DNA from: a virus
Reading direction: 5' to 3' (one strand)
DNA: 23,620 nucleotides
Virus record (IMG/VR): IMGVR_UViG_3300042507_000302
Coordinates: 1 to 23,620 of that record
The position numbers and the translations under genes are program-made. The notes under the pieces were generated by a model. It ran no database searches, was not told the DNA's origin, and saw nothing but the letters and a program-made list of their open reading frames with translations. This document shows, piece by piece, positions 6,489 through 12,564 of the stretch. Numbering within the stretch: the stretch's first letter is position 1; each line of letters opens with the position of its first letter.

Positions 6489-6937
6489 TGGATGAAGATA
6501 AGCTCCTCATACTGGCTGAGAACATCGGTAAGCTCAAAAAACAGTTAAAGGAGCTTACCACTCAAGCTGACACAATTAAGAAGCTAGAAGGCCCTCAAGG
6601 AGTTCCTGGCAAAGAAGGAAAACAAGGTAAACAAGGCCCTTCGGGGCCTCAAGGACCGCAAGGTATTCCTGGCAAAGAAGGAAAAGAAGGGCCTGCTGGC
6701 GCTAAAGGCAAAGCAGGTGCTGATGGTGTGTCAGTAGTTGATGCCAAAGTAGACTTTGATAACTCCTTGGTGTTAAAACTGTCTGATGGATCTGAAATTG
6801 ATGCTGGTCAGCTTAATGTTGGACAATCTGGAAGCAATGTTTCAGTGATTCAGCAATACTCTGGTCCTACAACAACTGTTTCTGCTACTGAGCCTGTGTC
6901 TCCTCAAGTTGGTGACATTTGGTACGATATTTCTTAA
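6488..6937 (+). CDS. Collagen-like virion protein
   Basis: 149 residues; its ATG shares a base with the portal stop (TAATG). A short charged helix (about residues 5-33) is followed by 16 uninterrupted Gly-X-Y triplets (35-82) rich in GKE, GPQ and GKQ, which should form a collagen-type triple helix. The C-terminal 67 residues contain a small beta-type segment, VDFDNSLVLKLSDGSEIDAG, and end with VGDIWYDIS. In other phages, collagen-like segments occur in trimeric fibres and capsid decorations, so a trimeric surface appendage is likely here. The exact location on the virion cannot be told from sequence. Confidence 0.8.
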   Translation: MDEDKLLILAENIGKLKKQLKELTTQADTIKKLEGPQGVPGKEGKQGKQGPSGPQGPQGIPGKEGKEGPAGAKGKAGADGVSVVDAKVDFDNSLVLKLSDGSEIDAGQLNVGQSGSNVSVIQQYSGPTTTVSATEPVSPQVGDIWYDIS

Positions 6938-6947
6938 AGGATAAATC

Positions 6948-7322
6948 ATGGCTGTTACTTATACTACTGCTGTTAAAAATGCACGACTGAGTGCTGTGGT
7001 GTCTCAGATTGGTTCTACTGGTGTTCTTGAGATTGGAACCACTGGCATGGCTTCTGTGCTGGCTACGATTGCTCTAGACGCCACCGCAGGCACTGTAGCA
7101 AGCGGTGTGCTGACGTTCTCTGGCTTTCCTAAGTCTGATACGTCTGCCGATGCTACCGGTACTGCCGCTGCTGCACGTATTCGTACTGCTTCTGGCGGTA
7201 CTGACATCGTTACTGGCTTGAGTGTTGGTACTTCTGGTTCTGACATTAACCTGAACAGCACCAGCATTGCTTCGGGCCAAACCGTTACGATTAACTCTGC
7301 TACCATCACGCACGCAGCATGA
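6948..7322 (+). CDS. Unknown virion-type protein, Ala/Thr/Ser/Gly-rich
   Basis: 124 residues with an AAGGA SD. Composition (small residues, no cysteine, alternating beta-type strands such as TVASGVLTFSG and INLNSTSIASGQTVTINSA) suits a virion surface or fibre-associated protein. No family recognised with certainty. It sits in a run of accessory structural genes between portal and scaffold, and its stop overlaps the next start (ATGA). The start MAVTYTTAVKNARLSAVV is typical of small conserved phage structural proteins, from memory. Confidence 0.65.
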   Translation: MAVTYTTAVKNARLSAVVSQIGSTGVLEIGTTGMASVLATIALDATAGTVASGVLTFSGFPKSDTSADATGTAAAARIRTASGGTDIVTGLSVGTSGSDINLNSTSIASGQTVTINSATITHAA

Positions 7323-7972
7323 GTTTACCTAACGACTCCATTGCTATTACCCCAGGCATCGGAGCAACAGTAGCAACACAACTTGTTTCTTCTAAAGAAT
7401 ATCAGGTTGTGATGCTTGCCATGCCTGATGGTCATTTAGCAAACTCATTACCGCAATACCGGATGATTTGTCCCAGCCAAACAGTTGGTGCCAATAAGGT
7501 GTATCTTGACTTTTTTAACGCTACTGGCAGCGGTGTATCGCTTCGTATCTTATCTGCGTATTGCTTTGCAGACAACGACACTGCTGTGACGGGTACGCTG
7601 GGTGTTGAAGTCAACTTAACCCGTACAACGGCAGTAGGTACTGGTGGTACGGCAGCAACCTCAAACGGTACTGCACTAAACGCCATTACACTGAGTACGA
7701 TGGACACCAACAATGCTGCATTGTCTGCAAACATTACAGCACGTTCAGCCCCTACAGGTGGTGCAACTGCTGGTGCTTTGTTGGGACAACGTTGGATCTT
7801 TACTGAAGAGACTAACGCTGCGACTGCTATTGCAGGTACGGCAGGTGCTGAGTTTGTTCGTAACGAAGGTGCTGACCTAATTGTTCGTGAAAACTCAGGC
7901 CTTCGCTTTGTGCAAGGTACTGTGGCTTCTGTCGGTAACTTATCATTTGAAATCACATTTGAGGTGTTCTAA
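7319..7972 (+). CDS. Unknown virion-type protein
   Basis: 217 residues. The ATG overlaps the previous stop (ATGA), and its own stop overlaps the next ATG (TAATG). It is a beta-rich protein with the core VYLDFFNATGSGVSLRILSA and a C-terminal part ENSGLRFVQGTVASVGNLSF ending FEITFEVF. Strand-rich, with no signal peptide and no cysteine cluster. Likely a decoration or appendage protein given its neighbours; I do not recognise a named family. A shared role with the 6948 and 7972 genes is inferred only from coupling. Confidence 0.65.
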   Translation: MSLPNDSIAITPGIGATVATQLVSSKEYQVVMLAMPDGHLANSLPQYRMICPSQTVGANKVYLDFFNATGSGVSLRILSAYCFADNDTAVTGTLGVEVNLTRTTAVGTGGTAATSNGTALNAITLSTMDTNNAALSANITARSAPTGGATAGALLGQRWIFTEETNAATAIAGTAGAEFVRNEGADLIVRENSGLRFVQGTVASVGNLSFEITFEVF

Positions 7973-8748
7973 TGGCACTGTTACTGCTACTTTCTCAAGG
8001 CGGTGGCAGTGCTCCTATAGGTGTAACAGGTACTTTAGCAGCTTCTGAAACAGGATCTGATGTATTTGCTTCTACCGGAACTATCAGAAGTAGCGGTACT
8101 TTAGCAGCCTCTGAAACAACTGCTGATAACTTAGCTTCTACAGGCTCAGTTAGAACTGTAGGTACTTTAGCGGCTTCTGAGACAGGTAGTGATACATTCA
8201 CAGCTACCGTTGATAATGCAATTACTGGTTCCTTAGCTGTTTCAGAAGCAGGTAATGATGCTTACAGTGCTGCGGGTTCCGTAGTCACTTCTGGTTCTTT
8301 ATCAGCCACTGAAGTAGGAAACGACACCCTTAGTGCTACAGGGTCAATAAGAACCACAGGTACTCTAGCAGTATCTGAAATAGGCAGTGATACCTTTACT
8401 AGTACTGGATTACTAAGTTATCAGGGAACATTAGCTACAACTGAAGGAAGCGATGTATTTGCTTCTACCGGCATCGTAGTTGTTGTTGGCTCTAAGGTAG
8501 CTAATGAATCGTTATCAGATTCTTTTGCAGCACTTGCTGAGATATTAAGCACTGGAACTGGTGATTTAGCTGAAGTAGGTGCAGACGTTTTTGCTGCTAC
8601 AGGAACAGTAGTTATTCCTGTCACAGGCTCTTTTGCTGCTACTGAATCAGGCGGAGGTGTTCCTTTCGGTGGCGTCTCTGCTGTCTTGAAGTACTGGAAT
8701 GGTTCTTCATGGCAAGTTCTTTACAAAGACCCCACCATTTACACTTAA
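7972..8748 (+). CDS. Tandem 22-residue repeat virion protein
   Basis: 258 residues. After a hydrophobic start (MALLLLLSQGGG), residues 20-218 consist of nine head-to-tail units, followed by a partial one to about residue 230. The consensus is G-T/S-L-A-A/V-S-E-x-G-S-D-x-F-x-S-T-G-x, of which the first is GTLAASETGSDVFASTGTIR. Most units are exactly 22 residues (66 bp); one is 21 and one 24. The C-terminus (VLKYWNGSSWQVLYKDPTIY) is a separate aromatic segment. The regular beta-type repeats suggest an elongated, solenoid-like appendage whose length can change by gain or loss of units. No enzymatic motif. Stop/start overlap with the previous gene supports co-translation. Confidence 0.75.
   Translation: MALLLLLSQGGGSAPIGVTGTLAASETGSDVFASTGTIRSSGTLAASETTADNLASTGSVRTVGTLAASETGSDTFTATVDNAITGSLAVSEAGNDAYSAAGSVVTSGSLSATEVGNDTLSATGSIRTTGTLAVSEIGSDTFTSTGLLSYQGTLATTEGSDVFASTGIVVVVGSKVANESLSDSFAALAEILSTGTGDLAEVGADVFAATGTVVIPVTGSFAATESGGGVPFGGVSAVLKYWNGSSWQVLYKDPTIYT
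8029..8661 (+). repeat. 66-bp coding tandem repeats
   Basis: Nine diverged units plus a partial one, within the 7972-8748 gene, each starting with a Gly-Thr/Ser-Leu-type codon set (for example GGTACTTTAGCAGC at 8029, and similar words about every 66 bp). Units are related at the protein level more than at the DNA level. Confidence 0.7.
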
Positions 8749-8757
8749 GGAACATCA

Positions 8758-9030
8758 ATGTCTGATCCCGTCTCACAAGATGACTTTCGTCGGTTAGAAA
8801 CTAAAGTAGATAAACTTACTGATGCCATTCAAAGACTGATTCTTATTGAAGAACGACAGTCTTCTCAGGGAGAACGAATTGGTAAATGTGAAACTAAGTT
8901 AGCAGTCCACGAAAGTACCTTAAGCAAAACCGAAAAGAAAGTTGATCAGTGGATTAACCGAGGCATTGGTGTTTGGGTGTCTGCTGCTATTTTATTCAGT
9001 ATTTTACAATTTGGTGCAAAATTTCTGTAA
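8758..9030 (+). CDS. Coiled-coil protein with one C-terminal membrane segment
   Basis: 90 residues with SD-like AAGGAA upstream. Residues 8-65 are a heptad-type coiled coil (RRLETKVDKLTDAIQRLILI, then ERIGKCETKLAVHESTLSKT). Residues 69-88 (IGVWVSAAILFSILQFGAKF) form one membrane helix. From memory, similar small proteins with KKVDQWINRGIGVW-type ends are frequent among phage structural genes, sometimes compared with XhlA-type lysis accessory proteins. Its role could be membrane-linked (lysis, or the tail at the envelope). Last gene before the internal promoter. Confidence 0.7.
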   Translation: MSDPVSQDDFRRLETKVDKLTDAIQRLILIEERQSSQGERIGKCETKLAVHESTLSKTEKKVDQWINRGIGVWVSAAILFSILQFGAKFL

Positions 9031-9036
9031 AACCTC

Positions 9037-9065
9037 TTGACAACAAGAGCGTTTTGTGGTATGAT
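9037..9065 (+). promoter_or_regulatory. Internal sigma70-type promoter before the head genes
   Basis: TTGACA (9037-9042), 17-nt spacer, TATGAT (9060-9065): both boxes and the spacing equal those of the main rightward promoter. Start predicted near 9072, just upstream of the 9095 gene. It would boost scaffold and capsid transcription, with the terminator at 11974 closing the unit. Confidence 0.85.
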
Positions 9066-9094
9066 GCAACACTGTTTAACAACAAGGTTTCCTT

Positions 9095-9337
9095 ATGGAT
9101 AAAAGCCTAGAACGATATTACGAAGAAGCCTTTTCAATGTTTGTAACGCAAGGTTGGAAAGACCTTGTAGAAGACATGAAGGCTCTTCAATCTGAAGTTA
9201 TTAAGATAGAGAACATCAAAGACGAGAAGGATCTCTGGTTCCGAAAAGGACAACTAGACATCTTAGACTTGATTGTCAATCGTAAACAGATGTGTGAAAA
9301 GGTATTTGAGGAACTTCAGAATGAGACAAATCTTTGA
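9095..9337 (+). CDS. Small conserved phage protein before zinc-ribbon gene
   Basis: 80 residues, MDKSLERYYEEAFSMFVTQG and on, with AAGG 7 nt before the ATG. Charged and fully helical, with a WKDLVEDMKALQSEV core and a KGQLDILDLIVNRKQ end. From memory, proteins of this type recur in podoviruses just upstream of a small zinc-ribbon gene and the scaffold gene, with no assigned function. It overlaps the next gene by 17 nt and is first in the transcript from the internal promoter. Confidence 0.75.
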   Translation: MDKSLERYYEEAFSMFVTQGWKDLVEDMKALQSEVIKIENIKDEKDLWFRKGQLDILDLIVNRKQMCEKVFEELQNETNL

Positions 9338-9557
9338 ATTTGCATGCTCTAACGGGCATCTAACAGAGAAACTTGTAGAGAGTGAAATTAGAGAGATTCA
9401 GTGCCCAAGGTGTGCTGAGCAATCTGTAAGGTTAATCTCTACGCCTAGAATCAACTTAGAAGGCTTTACCGGGGCTTTCCCTGGTGCTGCTGATAAGTGG
9501 ATACGTACCCGTGCTGAAAAGTACAGACAAGCAGCCTCTGAGAAAGACTCAGACTAA
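9321..9557 (+). CDS. Small zinc-ribbon-like protein
   Basis: 78 residues from ATG at 9321, with GAGGA 8 nt upstream. An upstream in-frame start at 9273 is rejected because it would sit deep inside the preceding gene and lacks an SD. The sequence MRQIFEFACSNGH followed by REIQCPRC gives Cys9, His13, Cys28 and Cys31, resembling FmdB-type zinc ribbons; whether His13 is a ligand is not certain. After the ribbon come INLEGFTGAFPGAADKW and a basic tail. Such proteins accompany phage head genes; a structural or assembly role is possible but not shown. Confidence 0.75.
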   Translation: MRQIFEFACSNGHLTEKLVESEIREIQCPRCAEQSVRLISTPRINLEGFTGAFPGAADKWIRTRAEKYRQAASEKDSD

Positions 9558-9606
9558 GCTGACATTTTTATACTCCTAGAACCGCAAGGCAGGAGAAAGG
9601 TTAGGT

Positions 9607-10389
9607 ATGATTGTTGATGATGACGAACTGGGTAACGACAGTGAAATTTCTGCTGTCGAGGAACTTCAAGCTGCTCAGGCTGCAAAGCCAGAAGTCAGTG
9701 AACCACCGGTAAACATTCCTGATAAGTATCGGGGCAAAAGTGTTGAAGACATTGTACGTATGCACCAAGAGGCTGAAAAGCTCATTGGTAAGCAGGCACA
9801 AGAGGTTGGTGAAGTACGTCGATTAGCGGATGAACTGCTTAAACAGCAACTCGCTCAAAAGCCACAAGCACAACCCAAAGAAGAACCAGAAGTTGAACTG
9901 GATTTCTTTGAAGATCCCAAACTGGCAGTTCAGAAGGCTGTAGCAAGTCACCCTGATGTCCTCGCTGCAAAGCAGGCAGCAGCACAAATGAAGCAGCTTC
10001 AGACGCAGGCAATGCTTGCTAAGAAGCACCCTGATTTTGCTGATGTCGTGCGTGACGGTGATTTCGTTGAATGGGTGAAGGCTTCTCCGCTTCGATTGAA
10101 TATGTTTGCTATGGCAGACAGTCAGTATGATTTTACTGCTGCTGATGAACTTATCAGTACTTTTAAGCAGATCCGTGGTGTAAAGCAGACTCAGGTAACT
10201 GATAGTGCTAAGCAGACCCGAGATGCTCAGATGAAGACTGCAATGGTCAACACGGCAGGTACAGGGGAAACTTCAAAGAAGGTTTATCGTCGTGCCGACC
10301 TTATCCGGCTACGTTTAGAAAATCCCGACCGATATGATGCCTTATCTGACGAAATCATGAGGGCGTATTCAGAAGGTCGCGTGAAGTAA
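9607..10389 (+). CDS. Capsid assembly scaffolding protein
   Basis: 260 residues. SD-type purines (AGGAGAAAGG) upstream; a small inverted repeat (CTCCT 9573-9577, AGGAG 9591-9595, with an inner CC-GCAA-GG) may fold over them. The protein is acidic at the N-terminus, then IPDKYRGKSVEDIVRMHQEA (residues 37-56) and a long Gln/Ala/Lys helical region, as in T7-group scaffolds. The C-terminus (YRRADLIRLRLENPDRYDAL) is basic and helical, as needed for capsid binding. It lies immediately before the major capsid gene, the standard scaffold position. It guides prohead assembly and leaves before maturation. Confidence 0.85.
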   Translation: MIVDDDELGNDSEISAVEELQAAQAAKPEVSEPPVNIPDKYRGKSVEDIVRMHQEAEKLIGKQAQEVGEVRRLADELLKQQLAQKPQAQPKEEPEVELDFFEDPKLAVQKAVASHPDVLAAKQAAAQMKQLQTQAMLAKKHPDFADVVRDGDFVEWVKASPLRLNMFAMADSQYDFTAADELISTFKQIRGVKQTQVTDSAKQTRDAQMKTAMVNTAGTGETSKKVYRRADLIRLRLENPDRYDALSDEIMRAYSEGRVK

Positions 10390-10410
10390 ATTTAATCAAG
10401 GAGTATTAAA

Positions 10411-11965
10411 ATGGCTGTTTCCAATGGCGCTTACGGTAGTGCTAACAACGTAACGACTACCACCGCTGCTTCGTTTATCCCAGAAGTTTGGTTGTCGTAA
10501 TGGCCAAATAAAAACCGTTTCTGAATAACTGGGAAGGGCGTAGAAAACCCTAATCAGAGGGAACACGAAATACCAAAGTCGCAATTCACTACAGGAGGTA
10601 GTATGAAGCGAGTAAGTTGGAAGTATTTAGCAGGATTGATTGACGGCGAAGGTTGTATTGACCTCGCCACGACAAAAGTAAACGAACAGTTCTACATTCA
10701 GCCGCGTATGCGTATAGGCATGGCGAATGTTGCACAGTTTTTACTGGTACAGTGTCAAGCCAACTTCGGCGGGCATCTGGAACATCGTGAAAGCAAGAAC
10801 GATAAGTGGCAAAACTCCACTTCTTGGACATTATCTGGCTACAAAGCAGCTTGTCCCGTTCTTCGCAATGTTGTTAATCATCTTATCTTGAAGAAAGAAC
10901 AAGCTCGGTTTTGTCTTTGGATGGAGACAAACTTGAAGGGTACACGGCTTCAGCAAGAAGTGCTGGATGCTGTACGAGAAGAGCTTAAGCTAATGAAGCG
11001 TGACCCGCACAGACTAAGTGAAACGGCTCAAGAGCATATTCTAATGCTTTTGGGAAGCTATAGTCGAAAGGATTGAAAAATCCTTAGCAGACGAAGTTAT
11101 CGCTGCCTACAAGAAGAATCTTGTGATGGCAAATCTGGTTCGCAAGATGAACCACAAGGGCAAGAAGGGTGACACGATCAACATCCCGATGCCCAGCCGT
11201 GCTGTGGCTCAGGCTAAGGGCGCTAACGCTACCGTCAAGATTCAGCAAGACACTGAGTCTAACGTGCAGGTTCTCATCAACAAGCACTTCGAAGTGTCGC
11301 GTCTGATCGAAGACATCGTGTCGGTGCAGGCTCTGTCCTCGCTGCGTCGGTTCTACACTGATGACGCTGGCTACGCTCTGGCTCGTCAAGTGGACACGGA
11401 TCTGATCCAGTTGGGTCGCTCTGCCAACAACGGTGCTGGCACCAACGTGTACGCTACCGCCTTTGCTGGTGGCAACGGTACGACCGCTTATGTGGCTGCT
11501 TCTAATAACGAATCCGCTCTGACCGATGCCGGTATCCGTCGTATGATTCAGCGTCTGGACGACAACGATCTGCCGATGGAAGACCGCTTCCTGATCGTTC
11601 CTCCGTCTGCTCGCAACACGCTGATGGGCATTGCTCGTTACACTGAGCAGGCTTTCGTTGGTGAAGGCGGTGCTGCTAACACGATCCGCAATGGTCGTAT
11701 TGGTAACGTGTACGGCGTGGAAGTCTACGTGACTCCTAACTGCGACACGACCTCTGGCTCTGGCGCTGCTCGTATCGCTCTGTTGTTCCAGAAGGAAGCT
11801 CTGGTGCTGGCTGAGCAAATGGGTGTGCGTTCGCAGACTCAGTACAAGCAAGAGTACCTGGGTGACCTGCTGACGGTTGACACGCTGTACGGTGTGCAGA
11901 TTGTCCGTAAGGGCGATGACGCCGATGTGCCCACGGGTGCGTTCGCTATCGCTGTTCCGGCCTAA
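10411..11965 (+). CDS. Major capsid protein, split by a group I intron
   Basis: Joined from exon 1 (10411-10492) and exon 2 (11088-11965): 960 nt, 319 residues. SD AAGGAG 7 nt before the ATG. Exon 1 encodes MAVSNGAYGSANNVTTTTAA then SFIPEVW; exon 2 continues in phase with Ser28 (split codon T|CA), then DEVIAAYKKNLVMANLVRKM. Unspliced mRNA stops at TAA 10498-10500 after 29 codons, so capsid production depends on splicing. The exon 2 sequence (HKGKKGDTINIPMPSRAVAQ, DDAGYALARQVDTDLIQLGR) is typical of the HK97-fold capsid proteins of T7-related phages, from memory. GC and codon use are more biased than in neighbours, as expected for the most expressed gene. A terminator follows 9 nt after the stop. 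Confidence 0.92.
10493..11087 (+). ncRNA. Group I self-splicing intron in the capsid gene
   Basis: 595 nt. P1: exon GTTTGGT (10486-10492) pairs with GCCAAAT (10503-10509), giving the required U-G pair at the 5' splice site. P3: CCGTTTC (10515-10521) with GAAACGG (11020-11026). P4: CTGG/TCAG (10529-10532, 10554-10557). P5: AGGG/CCCT (10535-10538, 10548-10551). P6: GGG+CACG (10559-10567) with CGTG+CCC (10999-11006). P7: GACTA/TAGTC (11012-11016, 11061-11065). P8: AAGAGCAT/ATGCTTTT (11030-11037, 11044-11051). P9: AAGGATT, GAAA loop, AATCCTT (11068-11085). It ends in G at 11087. The endonuclease gene lies in the P6 loop. Subgroup not assigned. Confidence 0.92.
10603..11076 (+). CDS. LAGLIDADG homing endonuclease of the intron
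   Basis: 157 residues with a strong SD (AGGAGG, 4 nt before the ATG). One clear motif YLAGLIDGEG at residues 8-17, with Glu16 in the position of the catalytic acid. A single motif implies a homodimer cutting a roughly palindromic site. The rest has the usual mixed helix/strand pattern (SWTLSGYKAACPVLRNVVNH). It would cut intronless capsid genes near the exon junction and so spread the intron by repair. The gene starts inside the P6 loop, and its 3' end contains P6, P3, P7, P8 and part of P9 (stop at 11074-11076), so the same bases are under protein and RNA constraint. Confidence 0.9.
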   Translation: MKRVSWKYLAGLIDGEGCIDLATTKVNEQFYIQPRMRIGMANVAQFLLVQCQANFGGHLEHRESKNDKWQNSTSWTLSGYKAACPVLRNVVNHLILKKEQARFCLWMETNLKGTRLQQEVLDAVREELKLMKRDPHRLSETAQEHILMLLGSYSRKD

Positions 11966-11973
11966 TTGACATA

Positions 11974-11998
11974 GGAGCCCCTACGGGGGCTTCTTTAT
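11974..11998 (+). terminator. Rho-independent terminator after the capsid gene
   Basis: Stem AGCCCC (11976-11981) with GGGGCT (11986-11991), loop TACG, extendable by G-U and G-C pairs, followed by TCTTTAT. It lies 9 nt after the capsid stop. The T-run is short, so readthrough to the downstream genes is expected. Confidence 0.8.
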
Positions 11999-12013
11999 AA
12001 CTTAGGAGGAATT

Positions 12014-12352
12014 ATGCCTTTTACTACCGCTACCGTCGCCAGTGTCAAGCAAGGGCGTGAACAGTTTGGTGGTGTCTTCAATGAAATGTGGCAAGCTACG
12101 TTGACGGTTGATCCGGCTTCGATTGCTGCTGGCGCAGAAGACACCGGTACGTTCACGATCCCTGGCCTTGCTCTTGGTGACATGGTTTTGGGTGTTGGTC
12201 CTGGCGTGAACTTGACTGCTGACGCAGAAGTTCTGGCCTATGTGTCTGCTGCTAACACGCTGGTTATTCGTATCTCTAACTTGAATGCTTCTGCGGCTCT
12301 TGACTTAGCTTCTTCCACTTGGAAGGTTGTCATTGGTCGTCCTGCGTTCTAA
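12014..12352 (+). CDS. Capsid decoration-type protein (putative)
   Basis: 112 residues, SD TAGGAGG. It starts MPFTTATVASVKQGREQFGG and is beta-rich, with a GTFTIPGLALGDMVLGVGPG middle. Small, soluble, with no cysteine or membrane segment. It lies directly after the capsid gene, where many phages encode decoration or head-stabilising proteins; similar proteins occur there in related podoviruses, from memory. The call is mainly positional. It is downstream of the capsid terminator and followed by another hairpin. Confidence 0.65.
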   Translation: MPFTTATVASVKQGREQFGGVFNEMWQATLTVDPASIAAGAEDTGTFTIPGLALGDMVLGVGPGVNLTADAEVLAYVSAANTLVIRISNLNASAALDLASSTWKVVIGRPAF

Positions 12353-12364
12353 TTGTTAACTTTG

Positions 12365-12384
12365 GTGCCCTCTTCGGAGGGCAT
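12365..12384 (+). terminator. TTCG-loop hairpin, weak terminator or processing site
   Basis: TGCCCTC (12366-12372), TTCG loop, GAGGGCA (12377-12383), plus a closing G-T pair. Very stable stem but no T-run after it (ATCATCAG), so a weak terminator or an mRNA-stabilising 3' hairpin is more likely than a full stop signal. Confidence 0.5.
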
Positions 12385-12408
12385 CATCAGTCTCCTTGGA
12401 GGTAACTG

Positions 12409-12564
12409 ATGAAGTGGAAATGTAAACTTACCGGTAACGTAATTGAGTTTACCGAAGATCATGACAACGATGCAATGAAGACCCATGACGGGTATGAGCT
12501 TCTTGTCGAAGATAAAGAACAACCTGAGGTGCGTCGAGGACGACCTCCTAAAGAGGATAAGTAA
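12409..12564 (+). CDS. 51-residue protein with AT-hook-like basic tail
   Basis: Short gene between the hairpin and the long tail gene: ATG 12409, TAA 12562-12564, SD GGAGG 5-6 nt upstream. It reads MKWKCKLTGNVIEFTEDHDN and ends with RRGRPPKEDK. The end resembles an AT-hook core (GRP) and could bind DNA, but the rest is acidic. The last base of its stop is the first base of the next ATG. Function unknown; its position among head and tail genes suggests a small virion or assembly role. Confidence 0.7.
   Translation: MKWKCKLTGNVIEFTEDHDNDAMKTHDGYELLVEDKEQPEVRRGRPPKEDK

Noticed and set aside
8029-8661. Repeats read as a CRISPR array
   Set aside because: Units are contiguous coding repeats of 66 bp without unique spacers and lie inside an open reading frame.
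10411-10500. Exon 1 read as a 29-residue stand-alone gene or a frameshifted capsid pseudogene
   Set aside because: The sequence after it forms a full set of group I helices, and joining at 10492/11088 restores an in-phase, family-like capsid protein.
11084-11851. Long minus-strand ORF opposite the capsid gene
   Set aside because: A shadow of the strongly codon-biased capsid sequence; composition and lack of SD argue against a gene.
11123-11965. Independent capsid gene starting at ATG 11123
   Set aside because: No SD at 11123, and conserved capsid codons (SDEVIAAYKKNLV) precede it in frame back to 11088.
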